Assembly: GCF_028769735.1 (NCBI RefSeq)
Contig: NC_088170.1
Location: forward strand, 53,725,585-53,789,584
From: Zonotrichia leucophrys gambelii
Taxonomy: Eukaryota; Chordata; Aves; Passeriformes; Passerellidae
DNA: 64,000 nt
Direction of reading: 5' to 3'
Positions 14,301-25,638 of this stretch are shown in pieces. The position numbers and the translations under genes are program-made. The notes beneath the pieces are model-generated. The model did no database searches. It was not told the origin of the DNA and saw only the letters and a list, made by a program, of their open reading frames with translations. The first letter of the stretch is position 1; every line of letters begins with the position of its first letter.

Positions 14301-15689
14301 AGATGCTAATGTAATAATACAAATTATGTAAATAAGTATGACTTGTAGTCCTTAATCTAGGAATGTCACATTAAAAAGTCAATCACTGAATAAATCTACA
14401 AGCATTTGTGGAAGCAAAGGAGAGTCTAAGACTTTATGGGTAATCACCCTCTGTGTTGGCAGACAGAGGTGCACTTTCCTCCTTCGTTTTCCCTGTGGTA
14501 GCACAAATCCTTCCCTCTCTCTGCGAAGAAGTCCAGCCTCTGTGGAAAGCCACCTCATGGCTGGTGTCCACCAGAGTGATTTGCCACCAGGAGCTATAGA
14601 CTCAGTCCCTTCAAGGAGGAGAGTATCTAGGATGGTGATCAAACTGGTTGGCTCCCACAATGGAGAATAATTGTTTCTGAATGAAAACAATAACTTCTAG
14701 ATTTTCCTGGTACAGCGTGTCAGACACATTCTGAACATGCCTGGTGGTTCACCCAGGAAAGTCAGGAGACATTTAGGTATTTCCCTAGACATCTGTGAAC
14801 TGCCTAGACAGAAGGCAGGACCCAAATGCCCAAACTGGGATGTGCCCAGGCAGGCAGAGGGTGGACCTGGAGCTCCCAAGTGAGCTGATTTCAGGTACTG
14901 CTACAGAAGCCACCCAGACTGCTCTCTGAGAGTTCAGCTCTGCAGGGCTCTCCTGTTGCCAGCCTTGACACAAAATCAGTAACCTGAACCTTGGTGTGGA
15001 CTCCCAGTTTCTTTGCTATTCTTGCTGTGAAAGTGTTGTAGTAAAACTAGACCTCTAAATCAGCTGAGCTGGAAGAACTTAAAAGATCCACATGCTAGGG
15101 CAAGCTAATACCAAGGCTGTCTGAGTAATGGAAACACTGGGTAAATGCTTGCAGAGTGTTTTACCACTTGCAGTCCATATAAGCTGTAAACAGCATGTGT
15201 CTAGCATACAGAGTTTCCCGAATAGAACAATATATTCCTGCTGTCCTTGAAAATCCTTGCATGTAAGATGGTTTTCCTCAACTATCCTTGTGCTGAAATA
15301 GATGTCAAAGCTTCTGGCACTCCATCAAACCAAATAATCTATTTCCAAAGTAACAGCCCATTTAGCATTAAAATTGGCACTTAAGGGTTGATATAAAATG
15401 TAAATTAAATGTAGGATATGAGTAAATGAGGCTACTCTTATACTTCAATTTTTGTATTGGCACCAAGGTTGATAATTTTAAGCAAATCATAAGTACTCTT
15501 TCTCTTTTTAAAAGTATGGTTTTCAATTTCATTTGTGGCATTGCTTTCAAAGCAGAGAAACATCACCTTCACTACCAATTCACATGAGAGTAATATGACT
15601 ATCAATCACAGTGGCTTGGAAAGAGCTGGTAAGATTTCAAAGCTAGGGATAAAGATAAAAGAATTAAATTAAGTAATGCTAGAATGAAG
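8330..15689. other. Unique non-coding sequence with small GC-richer patches
   Basis: No gene, RNA gene or certain transposon is recognised. Patches near 12345-12480 and 14450-14970 are richer in G and C and hold overlapping open frames of up to about 103 codons on the minus strand. None carries a recognisable domain or a convincing splice-site frame. A homopolymer A tract at 13607-13621 is listed separately. Confidence 0.5.
13607..13631 (+). repeat. Poly-A tract
   Basis: Fifteen consecutive A (13607-13621) are followed by GAG and a further A run. No retroposed gene body is recognisable upstream, so this is called a simple homopolymer tract. Confidence 0.75.
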
Positions 15690-16110
15690 CAATCAAGATT
15701 AAATGTGTTCTCAGCTGTTGAGTTAACCTGTTCTGAGTTTTTATCGAACAAAAGGTTAAAGAAATGAACCTTTAACAGCAATTATTTCAGTTTAATGGCG
15801 TTTTTAAGCTCAAGCTCACAGCAGTTGAATTTCTTCTGTCACTTAAAGAAAAAGTAAAACACCTGACATTATCATGTCTCGTTAATGGCTCTCAAGAAGT
15901 CAATTTAACACTTGTGATGATCAAGTCCAAACAGGTTTTGTGATTTAATTAGAACCCTAAGAGTTTTGAAAATCCCATATAGTAAGTAAATTTATAGGTC
16001 GGTGATTTAAAAAAGGCTCAAAAATCTTGAAATGAATTAATTATCTAAATGAATTAAATTAGACATAAATGAATTAAACTGAAAATAATGAAAATATTTC
16101 TTAAAATGTT
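15690..16110. promoter_or_regulatory. Possible conserved non-coding block
   Basis: This is a tentative call from composition. The segment is complex and non-repetitive and keeps four CpG dinucleotides (15745, 15799, 15880, 16000) in a CpG-poor neighbourhood. It contains many TAAT/ATTA homeodomain-type cores, including three copies of AAATGAATTAA at 16030-16040, 16047-16057 and 16067-16077. It has no long open frame. Conservation cannot be tested from one sequence, so enhancer function is only an inference. Confidence 0.2.
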
Positions 16111-18814
16111 GAGAAAGCTCAAGAAATCTTATTTGGTAAATGCTGTCCTGGGAGAAAAAATGTCAGTGCATGATAAATTAATATCCTTGATGAAACTAGT
16201 GTAAATTCAAACCACAGTTGTCATATCAAAGAATTTCCAATTGAAATTTGAGAGCTCACAGCCCAATTCTCTTAAAAAATATGTAACATATTTTCCTGGG
16301 TAATTGTTGGTTATTTAAATTCCTTCACCTACCAGCTTCCTCCCAGAACTAAAATTCTTGTAATTGTGGTTTTGCCTTGCACTGTGGAACCAGAGATGGG
16401 GGGCCAGAGAGGAGTACAATTTGAGTCAGGGGCCTCATGATGAACACACCTTGCGGTTGTCCTGGAGAACAGACTGTCACCTCCATGTCTTAGGGACAAA
16501 AAGGACTAAAGGACATCAGGGCTTCCAGTGGCTCTGCTCTGAGTCATCTGCCCCAGAAATCAACACACAGCCCAGGGCTGCCTGACTACTGTGGTGTCCC
16601 TCCTGCTTCTCACAGCATTTGTGTGGGCAGCTGGTCCACTGGCAATGGAGCAGGGCTGCCGGGGCCTGCCAGAAGGGAGGAGGCCAGTGCATAAACTAAA
16701 ACTGGAAATACAAACCTGGCATTGGAATCACATGGGGTGCACAAGACCCAAACACATAGTTCCTTCTGAGGTTTATTTTAATGGTCTCTCTCAAGAAAAG
16801 TAAGACAAATTAACTGAAACACATGAAGTTCAAATGGGGCAACTAAACTTCAGCAAGCTTCAATGTAGATATTCCACCTAGAATTCTGTGCCTTAACCTG
16901 GTTTCAGGCTTTTGTATAAAGAGTGGTTAGCTCAAAAATGAAGCAGGGTTCAAAACTGATGTTTATTTCTTTGCCATCCCTGACTCCATCTTTCCATCCT
17001 CATCTCACCACAGTCCCCACGCTGTCCCATAGGTGTAAGATCTTGATGTGCTTCTTCACCTGTAGCAGCCTATGCAGTGCTGCTCATCCAGCTCAGGCAC
17101 TGGGGCCCACCCAACATATAGATCCTGCCTGATCTTTCAAATCCCACACGCTGTCCCATCTCAGCCTCTCCAGCTGCAACATCATGAGACAGACTGAAAA
17201 CACCAAATTAAAGGCACAGCTCTTTTGGGGGGTAGAAAGGAAAAGGTTCTCTCAGCCATGGAGAGAGGAGAAGAAGAGCAGATGGCTTGGTGCATTTTCA
17301 TGATTTGTTTAAGGACATTCACAGTGCCAACTGCACTGATGGGCATCTGAGGTGTTTTTTCCCCCACCTCACATCTGCCTCACACTGGGGCTCACGTGGT
17401 CATCTGGATCAGGAGCTGATATGGCTGAAAAACAACCCTGTAAATGAGTGAATGTGGAAGATTTATGTTTAACCCAGGTCACTTATCTAATCAAGTTCTC
17501 TTCAAAGCCTTGCAAATGGTTGTACTGACAACATGAGGGAGTGATGGAAGAGTGAGAATGAGTAACCGGAGGTATGAAGTAGTAAGGGTTGCTTGTGCTG
17601 CATTAGAGTTGAAACAAATGTGGGTCAAATGACAGACTTAGTAGTTGTTTTTTTTTTTTTAACTTTCCCAAAGGAACATCTCACATTGGAAAAATATTAG
17701 GGAATTTGAAGAAATTAGGAGGTTTGTCTTGTTCACAAGCATTCACAGATAGATTTCAAAAAGAATCAAGCATCATGATCGTCAGCTTCCCTCTTTCAAA
17801 CTTGTCAGCACCACATTCTCAAATACCTAAATCAAATCATTTTCCTCTGAGCACCAAAAAAAATGGTCTCCATTTGGTGCCCAAGAGTACTAAGTATGCT
17901 TGAGAAATGAGACCCTTGAGGATAGGGAGTGTCTGGCTGTTAATGTGTTTCTTCAGTTTTCAGCATATGCCAAGAGAAGAAGGGAAGGAATGAGCCAAGA
18001 ATCCCAAATGCTATTTCCCCATGCTGTAAGGATGATGCTGAGCTTAACTTCAGAATTCAAAAATCTTGCCATTTTCTTTCCACACTTGATTTTATTGCTT
18101 TTTAGGCTTATTTTCAATACAAAACAGTGACAGAGCCAGTTTCTATAGTAGCTGCAAAAAAGAGTTCCAGCGTCAACCATTGCAACAAGTAGCTCTCACA
18201 GGAAAATGCTGGGTGGCAAGTAAAAATGGGGAGGAAAGGTGAATCCACATACATGCTGTTGCATTAAAGGAAGGAGTAGGATTGAAGCAACATTTTATGA
18301 CTAATCAGTTGAGAGTTTAATTTAGATAAATCAAATATTTGTCTAATAAAGACAAGGCTTGATGCTTTTAAAAACAATATCATGAGCATGTAGGACTCCT
18401 TAAATCAACATAAACGGAGGAAGTGCAGGAATGAGAATCAAACCTAAGAACCAAGAATTACATCCCAGAAAACCAAAAACTAAGTGAACATGCAAAATGT
18501 TACCCAACAAATCAAGGCAAACAGTATCTGAGTGTGGAGGTTCTGAAAAGTCATTAACGATATTCACATCTTGGAGGGAATGTGAAAGGCTGCAGCCACG
18601 TGATGGCAGAGGTGGTGATTTCATCTTCATCTTTCAGCCCCAGCACTGGCTCTCAGTCTTCCCACACCACTCACCCTTTTCCCATGGCATATCCCCAGCC
18701 TGGTCATGCAACCAGGGCTTCTTGGCGCCTGTGCTGTGAATGGGATCCTTGAAATATTCCATTTAAAAAATAGTCTGTTTTTACCTCTGTACATTTATTG
18801 GTCAGACTAACCAA
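16111..18814. other. Unique non-coding sequence
   Basis: No gene or named repeat is recognised. A GC-richer patch at about 16370-16760 carries short open frames (73 and 70 codons) without domain content. A run of 13 T lies at 17648-17660. Confidence 0.5.
17648..17660 (+). repeat. Poly-T tract
   Basis: Thirteen consecutive T. A simple homopolymer with no associated element visible. Confidence 0.75.
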
Positions 18815-18936
18815 GTTAGTCCAGTGGAACTTAGGGACATGATTTTCTGGTGGATTTGGCAGAGCTGGGTTCATGATCAGACTCAATCCTTTTAGAGGTC
18901 TCTTTTACAACATACATGATTCTATGATTCCATGAC
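18815..18936 (+). mobile_element. CR1 LINE 3'-end fragment, decayed
   Basis: The sequence follows the CR1 3' UTR in order. A GTGGATTTGGCAGAGCTGGG-like stretch is followed by a line resembling the family phrase for 'GGACTCAATGATCTTAGAGGTCT'. It ends in degenerate 8-base tail units (TGATTCTA, TGATTCCA) at about 18917-18936. Those tail units fix the element on the plus strand with its 3' end at the right. Many substitutions suggest an old insertion. CR1 copies are usually 5'-truncated and lack target-site duplications, which fits this short remnant. Confidence 0.8.
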
Positions 18937-20674
18937 TTTTTGTCATAACATTCTCCTTCAATATCTCACTGCCTCAGGCCTTAATTTTGGAAAGGATCTC
19001 ACTGAATATGCTTGAGTCTCACTGATGCAGGGCATATGGCTAAGTACTTCCCTGATCAGATATGTGCATATGTGGCTTCTCAGATTGATGTCTTAGATCA
19101 TAACTTATTTGCAAAATACATTATTAATTCTCTGGAATATTTTGTGAGAACAAGAATAAACAGATAAATAAATAAAGTCAAACAGTTTATCTGTTTTTGG
19201 GTAAAGAGAATTTTTTTGGCTAATCTTCCTTTGCTAATTTCTGAATACAGTTTAAGTGTATCTTCTACTTCTATTTTGGTTTTTTTAAAACAAACAGATT
19301 AGAAGAAAGTTAAAATGATCTTTCATATTTTTAAAGGTTATTAATTATTTTTTGCTATAAAAAGGTAAAATATTGTCTCTGGCAAAATGTTTGTAGGGAG
19401 CACGGGGCTGTTTTGGTACAACTGAAGAGTGATAAAGTCTAAATAAATTCAATAGACTTGACATATTCCTCTTTTCTACATTATTCAAATAATAAAGACC
19501 CCATTTACATTCTGTCAGAGACCTTAACAGAAGGCTGTCAATTGTGACAAATTTCACAAAGCAATATTTGATGTGTGTTTACATCTTTTTGTGCTTGTAG
19601 CTGTCATGGAGTGACTAATTCACAACAAAAGCTTTATTTGATACATTTAAGATCTTAATTATGTCAAATATCCATATAGAGAATTCAGTTTTGAGGATAC
19701 AGTCAATTATTCAACTTCCCCAGTAATCGCTTTTCTGAACCATTTAATGATACAATCATTCATGGACATTGAAAATCTGGCTGTGTTGTGTAGACATGGT
19801 TACTCACATCACTCAAGTGGGATCTTTTTTCTCTGATGTTTGTCTGGGCATTGGAAAGTGTCTGGTGATGACTCTCCCACGTGCACAAGTGAAGTATGTT
19901 CCAGTGTTCTGTAGGTGTGAGCTTTGAAAATTCGTCATAACCACATATTTCAACTTAAAAAGTCTATTGAAACTTGTGTAGGAAATGAATTTGAAAAAAA
20001 AACAAACTAAACTCTATAGATAATCCACCAAAAAGTGTCAATTTATCAATTATTTGTTAGACTGTTTAACCTTACTTGTCTTTCAGCTATGCTGCCTGGA
20101 CTTATCCAAACTCAGACACCTGAGCAAGATGTGTCCACAGCTGGAACATCTGGTCTGACTAGTCACTACTCACAGCTTTGCCCCTTGGAAGTGACTTGGG
20201 TCACCCAAGACCTGAGCTGCAGTCATAGGGTGCCTCTCCCTCTGAACTGAAAATGTTGAGAGCCCACAGCATCCAAGCCCCACAATGAAAAGGCTCAAAC
20301 AGATGCAGTGTCCTGGATTAAAGCAGAACCTGAGCAGCTGTGAGCACCCAGTTGTCTACTATTTTATTCCTTGGTTAATTGGTGCAGTTCTGTGATAGCT
20401 ATCAAAAGTGAAGTAACAGAAAATGTTAGCATTTAGAGGCTCTTTTATAAGGAAGATCTGGCCTCTGAGCTGATCTGGTTGTCTAGAGTAAGAGTTCTTT
20501 AAAAGGAATCTGGATCAAAATCCTGGAAAGGTAACCAGGCCAAAGGTGACTTTGGTTTATACTGCTTTTTCATGTGATCAGGCAATCTGTCATGTATTCA
20601 TAATACAACAAAATGTGTACACACATTCTGAAGTTCAGAAAAAAGGAAAATATAAAAAATATGGAATTGTTTTT
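18937..20674. other. Unique non-coding sequence
   Basis: No gene or recognisable repeat lies between the CR1 remnant and the LTR. Open frames stay at about 70 codons or fewer and show no domain. Confidence 0.55.
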
Positions 20675-20679
20675 TGGGG
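20675..20679 (+). repeat. Left target-site duplication of the LTR
   Basis: TGGGG directly before the LTR terminus matches TGGGG at 22026-22030 directly after the other terminus. A 5-bp duplication is typical of ERVL/ERV3-class integration, though 5-6 bp duplications occur in other classes. Confidence 0.85.
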
Positions 20680-20799
20680 TGTCATGGTTTGAGCCTGGCA
20701 CAGAGCCAGTGCCCCCATGAAAATGCCTCACCCTGGTGTCTGCTGTGAGATGTGACCAGGAATAAGCAAAACAGGCTCCAACTTAAACATAAAGAACAC

Positions 20800-20805
20800 T
20801 TTATT
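20800..20805 (-). promoter_or_regulatory. Candidate polyadenylation signal in LTR
   Basis: TTTATT on the plus strand is AATAAA on the minus strand. It lies about 120 bp from the 20680 end, a plausible R/U5 placement if the LTR is read on the minus strand. It is the main evidence for the element's orientation. Confidence 0.5.
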
Positions 20806-21431
20806 ACCTAAAACTACAGGAAAAATAGGGAAAGACTATAAGGAAAAGAAAAAAATTGAAAACCTTACAAAAACCACTTTTCCTCCTCCCCACTCCCTGA
20901 CTTTCCCAATCCAATACATTCTCTCAAAAACACCAACTGCCCAGCCCGGCACGACACTTTAGTATACTCAAACTGCAGTTCATGAAGAGGAAAGGAGTCC
21001 TTCTTGTTCCATAGGCTTCTGGAAACACACTGAAACCTCGGATGCTTCCTTGTCACTTCGGCACCGCCCGGGGGGAAAAAAAAGTCCTTTTGCCGCTTGT
21101 GACATGTTCCTTCCATGCCCAGTGCTCTCACCACCGAGACATGGCCAGAGCTGCTTTTAGGGTGGTCTTTCAAGGATGCCTTGTCTCACTCCAAAAAGGC
21201 ACAGTCTCTGCTTTTGGGACAACTGTCCCCCCCATATTTTTCCAACCCCCTGGGGCCAGGGGGTCCTCACAAATGAACCCTCCGGGTTTTGAGGCACTGC
21301 CTCCCCCTAAATGCAGTCTGTGTCACAGGAACAACTGAGTCCATGGCTACAAGAAAAAGTCCAGCCAAAAGGCCACTCCAAATCATCTCTCCCCATCCAA
21401 TCATCTCCACAATCTCCGGGCCAAAGTCCTT

Positions 21432-21455
21432 ATCTCATCTCATCTCTCATCTCCC
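21432..21455 (+). repeat. Short (ATCTC)n run inside the LTR
   Basis: Imperfect five-base repeats of the ATCTC type within the LTR. This is probably internal slippage in the element. Confidence 0.55.
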
Positions 21456-21559
21456 TTCTTATTCAGCTTCGAGGAGGATTAGCATTTTTGCAAGGCCCCA
21501 ATCATGCAAGAAAGGGTTAAAAGTTTTCAGTCTCTGTCTGTCCTGGGACGAGATGATAC

Positions 21560-21880
21560 TCCCACACGTGCTGCTGCTGCGGCCGGCCGGGCTCTCTCTC
21601 CCTCCCCCCTTCTCCTCCTGGCTGGCTGCCATCACATTCGGTGCCGCCGGCTCTCTCTCTCCGGGGGGGGGGGGGGGAGGGGGGCTGGCTGCCCGATGTC
21701 TCGATGTCTCTTGGGGCTCCGCCACCCTTCCATCCTTGAAAGCCCCCTCAACCCCCACCTCTGTCCAGGCCCCAGGCCTACCGCATGGCGGCCCCTCCCC
21801 CGCCCAGCAGCAGCGGGCCGGGCGGGGGAAGAGATCTGACCTCTTCGCCCGACGATGTCCAAAAGAGGAAGTGCCAGGGC
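21560..21880. promoter_or_regulatory. CpG-dense, GC-rich core of the LTR
   Basis: This is the only strongly CpG-rich stretch in the window. It includes GCGGCCGGCCGG-like sequence near 21579, a pure G run at 21663-21677, and a CCCCGCCCAGCAGCAGCGGG-like block near 21797. CG-rich LTR cores often serve as TATA-less promoters. Here promoter activity is inferred from composition and position only. Confidence 0.45.
21663..21684 (+). repeat. Poly-G run (G15, A, G6)
   Basis: Fifteen consecutive G (21663-21677), one A, then six more G. This could form a G-quadruplex on the plus strand. Its length is prone to polymorphism and sequencing error. Confidence 0.8.
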
Positions 21881-22025
21881 AGTGCCTTGCTTTTAACCCC
21901 TGTGTATTCTCGGAGGTGTGTCCAAACCCCACTGGCTACACCAGGTGTCAGTATGAAACCCAAAACCTTCATTGGTTTGACCACAGCTTCCCAGAATTCC
22001 CACTCCTTCCTGTCAAACCATGACA

Positions 22026-22030
22026 TGGGG
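22026..22030 (+). repeat. Right target-site duplication of the LTR
   Basis: TGGGG matches the copy at 20675-20679 and marks the other edge of the LTR insertion. Confidence 0.85.
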
Positions 22031-23139
22031 AAAAATAAAAATTAAGCAAACAGAGCAAATTTTTGAATGGTTAACAGAAACATGGTGTCTCAAGTGCATC
22101 CTCTGCTTTTAATATTCACTGGAAAAGCCAAACCACAGAACACAAGAAGCATAAGAACTTAGAACAACAGATTGAGAGAATATTATACATATCTGTAGGA
22201 TTTTGCTTAATTAGGCATCCTCTTTCACTCACAGAGGGAGGACACTGGTTTAGACTGCCTTTCCTCTGATCTGACATTTGTTTCTTTAAAACATTACTTT
22301 TAAAACAATCAACAATCAAATGGAATTTAAGTTGAAAAAACATTACAAGACTGCACCAAGGTCAACCCCCTTTTCACTGAAAAGATTTTCTTCATTTATC
22401 TAATGCAACTTTAGATATATTATGCTGATCAATGTAGTTGTTCATTGGCTAAATTATCTCCTTCATTGAAGTGTAAAGTTCATAAGGAAAGATGATTAAT
22501 TCATGTATGTATTGTTTATGCTGTCTTTACTAAAGAAAGTATTCCAATTATCATTTAAATAATGGTATTTGACTTTAAAATGGACCAAATATGCAAATAT
22601 TATTCTACTGCTGTTCTAAGCTGAGCCATTACATTTCAAAATCAAAAAAGGGTGGGCCAGTTCTGCTTCAATTTATAGCTGTGTGATGACAGAGCTGATT
22701 TTCTTGTGCAAGGAAAATTACTTTGTGTTTACCCCAGTGCAACAGATAATCAGATGTGAGCCATTGGAATGAATATCTCTGGGAAACTTTGACATGTTAT
22801 TTTTGAAAGTATGATATTCACTTACTGTTAGGAATGAATGATTTAAATCACAAACTTGGGGCATTATTTTCCTTGGGCTGTTACACTTTCAGGACATAAA
22901 CCTAGCTTTGAAAGAATTGCCAGCTATCTCAATTTTCATTAATAAGAGGAACTTCAATCTAGAAATCCATGCAAAACATTACAGATAAGCCAGTAAATAG
23001 AGAAAATGTGCTTTCATGCAGCAGCTATTAAAATCAAACTCTGCTCCTGATGAGAAAACTTACACCACCCCAAACCAAAGCAACCCCCACCCCACAGGAA
23101 AATCCTGAGGTCAGCAATTCAATACTTTGTTTTTCTTGA
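22031..23139. other. Unique non-coding sequence
   Basis: AT-rich sequence with no recognisable gene or transposon. Open frames are 75 codons or shorter. Confidence 0.55.
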
Positions 23140-23570
23140 TCTGTATGGCCGCATATTAATAATGTCTGGGGGTGGGGGCATGTTAACTATGAAGGAATTT
23201 GGGATGTTTTCATTATTGCTGGGCAAATAACTCTTGAAAAGTAAGCATCTCTTTTATGCATAGATCAAGTGAACTTGGCAGCAGCAGTGTCATTGATGCT
23301 AACAGTGTGTGACAGGAAACAAACCCATGTGACTGCTGTGTTTTGTAAGTCGAGCTCTTGTGTAAGATTCCGGTACATTCTTTTCCAGCTATTCTCTCAG
23401 AAATTTGAACTTTTAATTAAAAGGCAACATTGAAGCATGTCCAGCACTGACAGTCTTAATGCTGTTTCTTCTCCACATTAACATGCAAACGGGCTTCAGT
23501 CAGCATGCAAGGAGATCCTGTATAATTAGCTTCATCGTCCATGATGGATAAATACGTGTTTTGGGGAGGG
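23140..23570. promoter_or_regulatory. Possible conserved non-coding block
   Basis: A complex, non-repetitive segment keeps six CpG dinucleotides (23150, 23351, 23371, 23490, 23536, 23555) although its surroundings are strongly CpG-poor. It contains homeodomain-type TTAATTAA and TAATTAG cores and no long open frame. This pattern suggests selective constraint and would fit an enhancer. There is no alignment to confirm this. Confidence 0.25.
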
Positions 23571-25186
23571 AGAGGATGTACCAGTGTTTTCTAATCATAT
23601 GATCAGGATTTTCAACTCCTAGTAGACATATCATTTTCTCATAGAAACTCTAATGACTATTTTATAAGTTAGAACAAAGTACATGTATCAAATTCAGGTT
23701 GTTTGTAAGGTTATATGAGCTATCAGAAAAGCAAATCAATTGACTTAAAATATTTGAAATGTAACACATTTTTAAAGTAAATATCTACTAAAATTGTAGC
23801 CAATATCAAAATACAAATACATAGCCAGATACTGCTCTCTGGAAAGATGTTTCATATAATATGCACCATCATTTAAAACCCTAGAATCCAGGTCAGTAAT
23901 AAGCACAGATGTATGTGCTTGTAATCTTTGTGTATTAAAAATATTCAATAATATCTAACACAGATTTTTAGTAGTACAAACATAGGGACTGACATTACAT
24001 GACACGGTAACTTTACTACATCAACTGCTGACTTGAATTCTGAAATTAATTTTGAGTGGTAAATTAAAAGCACATTAGCTGACAAGAACCAGAGAATGGA
24101 AAACTAAAATGTATATTTTATTATGAAGCTTAATATTACTTTTTTCTGTGGTTTGGGGGTGTATTTTATATGCTACTCAAATAATGAAACGCTTACTTGA
24201 CAAAAAGAAAACAAGGCAAAAAGATCCCTTCATTTCAATTTCTGAATTAAACATCCTGTAATGGCAACAGAAGATGATAGGATTAGATCTTGATTTCCAG
24301 GTTCACAATATCCACATTTTTCTTTTCCATGAAAGTAGTAATAAAGTAGCATGAAAACAGAATCTCTTTCTTCTCAGATTATTGAGTAATGTTTCAGAAT
24401 TGAATTTTTATAGTGCATCCCATAAGAAGCAACATTGCAAAACAAATCCAATATTTTTATAGTTCAATCCTCAAGAAATAAAAAATCATTTAAATATCAT
24501 GTTTCCACCTCCAAAGACAACTACCAATCTTGTGGAAATCAGTCTAGACACGTAAACTAATATGTCAAGAAAGCAGTAACTCAAAGATATCAGCATAGCC
24601 ATTGAGATTTCTGGATTATCCACAGCTCATGCAGAAGATGATCTGACAGTGTTTGCAGATAGTTTGACAGAAACAACCTAAAAGAGAGTATTTGACATAA
24701 AGATCATGGGCAAGTACAAAATTATCTATCTGTTTATATGTCTCCACAACTAAATCATAAGCCAAACACTTTTTGTTAGATGTTCCCTCATGGACACAAA
24801 ATTAAGACTCATTAGATATTTCTTCATCACCCAGATTTGCTTAAATGATGGTTCCCTGTGAAAAGGAAATTTGTTTGTTTCCTAGTTTAGTTCAACCTCA
24901 TTCAGAGCAAGATGATAGATCTATTCCTTACTATTCTTTTTGGGTTTTACCATTTAACATTATTTCTTCCTCCAGTTGTCCCAAAGATTTCTAAAAACTC
25001 AGCTCTAGGCACTGCAGATGAAGGCAAAGGCTCCATAGAAGTGAAATTCTATTACACAAGTGGCTTATCCAAAACTTTTTCAGGTGAGTAACACTCTTTC
25101 TGTCTATGTTGGCTGACTTGTAATGAAGCCTTAATAAAAACATAAAATGGAAAATTGCTCTGATGGACATGCATTTCTTCATTATT

Positions 25187-25202
25187 AAAAAAAAAAAAAA
25201 AA
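25187..25202 (+). repeat. Poly-A tract
   Basis: Sixteen consecutive A followed by AG-rich sequence. No gene-like body is recognisable upstream. Confidence 0.75.
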
Positions 25203-25625
25203 GAGGTGGAAAGGGAATTTTCGAGCATCCTTTCTGTCATCACACAAGAATTTCAGTATATTCTGAGAATAATCATAAAATATGCAATCTGCATTATAAT
25301 GCAGTGAATTCATCAGTGTACAGATATCTGACAATATATCTAACAGGAAGACTTTTTAATAACTCCAAGTGGTATGGATTCTCTTGGCTTGATTCTACAG
25401 AAAATGAATGCCTGATACATCTTTGAATCTGACTCACCATAGACCAACATCAGTGAGGAAGCAATATCCTGATAGGTCATGAACTAAAAGCCATCTAAAA
25501 AGTAGTCCTGATTTTCTTCCCTTCATAACGTTTTTCAGTCTTTTTCTTACTGCTGAGAAATACAGGCTTTCTCTATTTGATCTAGGCATTCACTGAAAAA
25601 TTATATATGTTTAGAAAAAAATTAC

Positions 25626-25638
25626 TTTTTTTTTTTTT
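25626..25638 (+). repeat. Poly-T tract
   Basis: Thirteen consecutive T followed by CCCCAG. It resembles a polypyrimidine tract plus acceptor AG, but no coding exon is evident downstream. Confidence 0.7.

Larger units (their letters stand above)
20680..22025 (-). mobile_element. Solo LTR of an endogenous retrovirus
   Basis: A complete 1346-bp element has perfect 13-bp inverted termini: TGTCATGGTTTGA at 20680-20692 and TCAAACCATGACA at 22013-22025. These begin with TG and end with CA as LTRs do. A 5-bp duplication TGGGG flanks both sides exactly. No internal retroviral genes or second LTR are present, so this is a solo LTR left by recombination between two LTRs. Orientation is inferred as minus: the only AATAAA signal near an end lies on that strand at 20800-20805, about 120 bp inside what would be the 3' end. 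The region 21560-21880 is CpG-dense and could be the promoter part; no clear TATA box was found. The 5-bp duplication suggests ERVL/ERV3 class. A non-autonomous DNA transposon is a less likely alternative, given the 13-bp inverted ends. Confidence 0.9.

Noticed and set aside
21289..22023. Open frames of 244 codons (plus) and 157 codons (minus) in the LTR
   Set aside because: They lie wholly inside the LTR, are low-complexity Pro/Gly/Ser-rich and overlap on both strands. GC-rich LTR sequence lacks stop codons; no retroviral protein motif is present.
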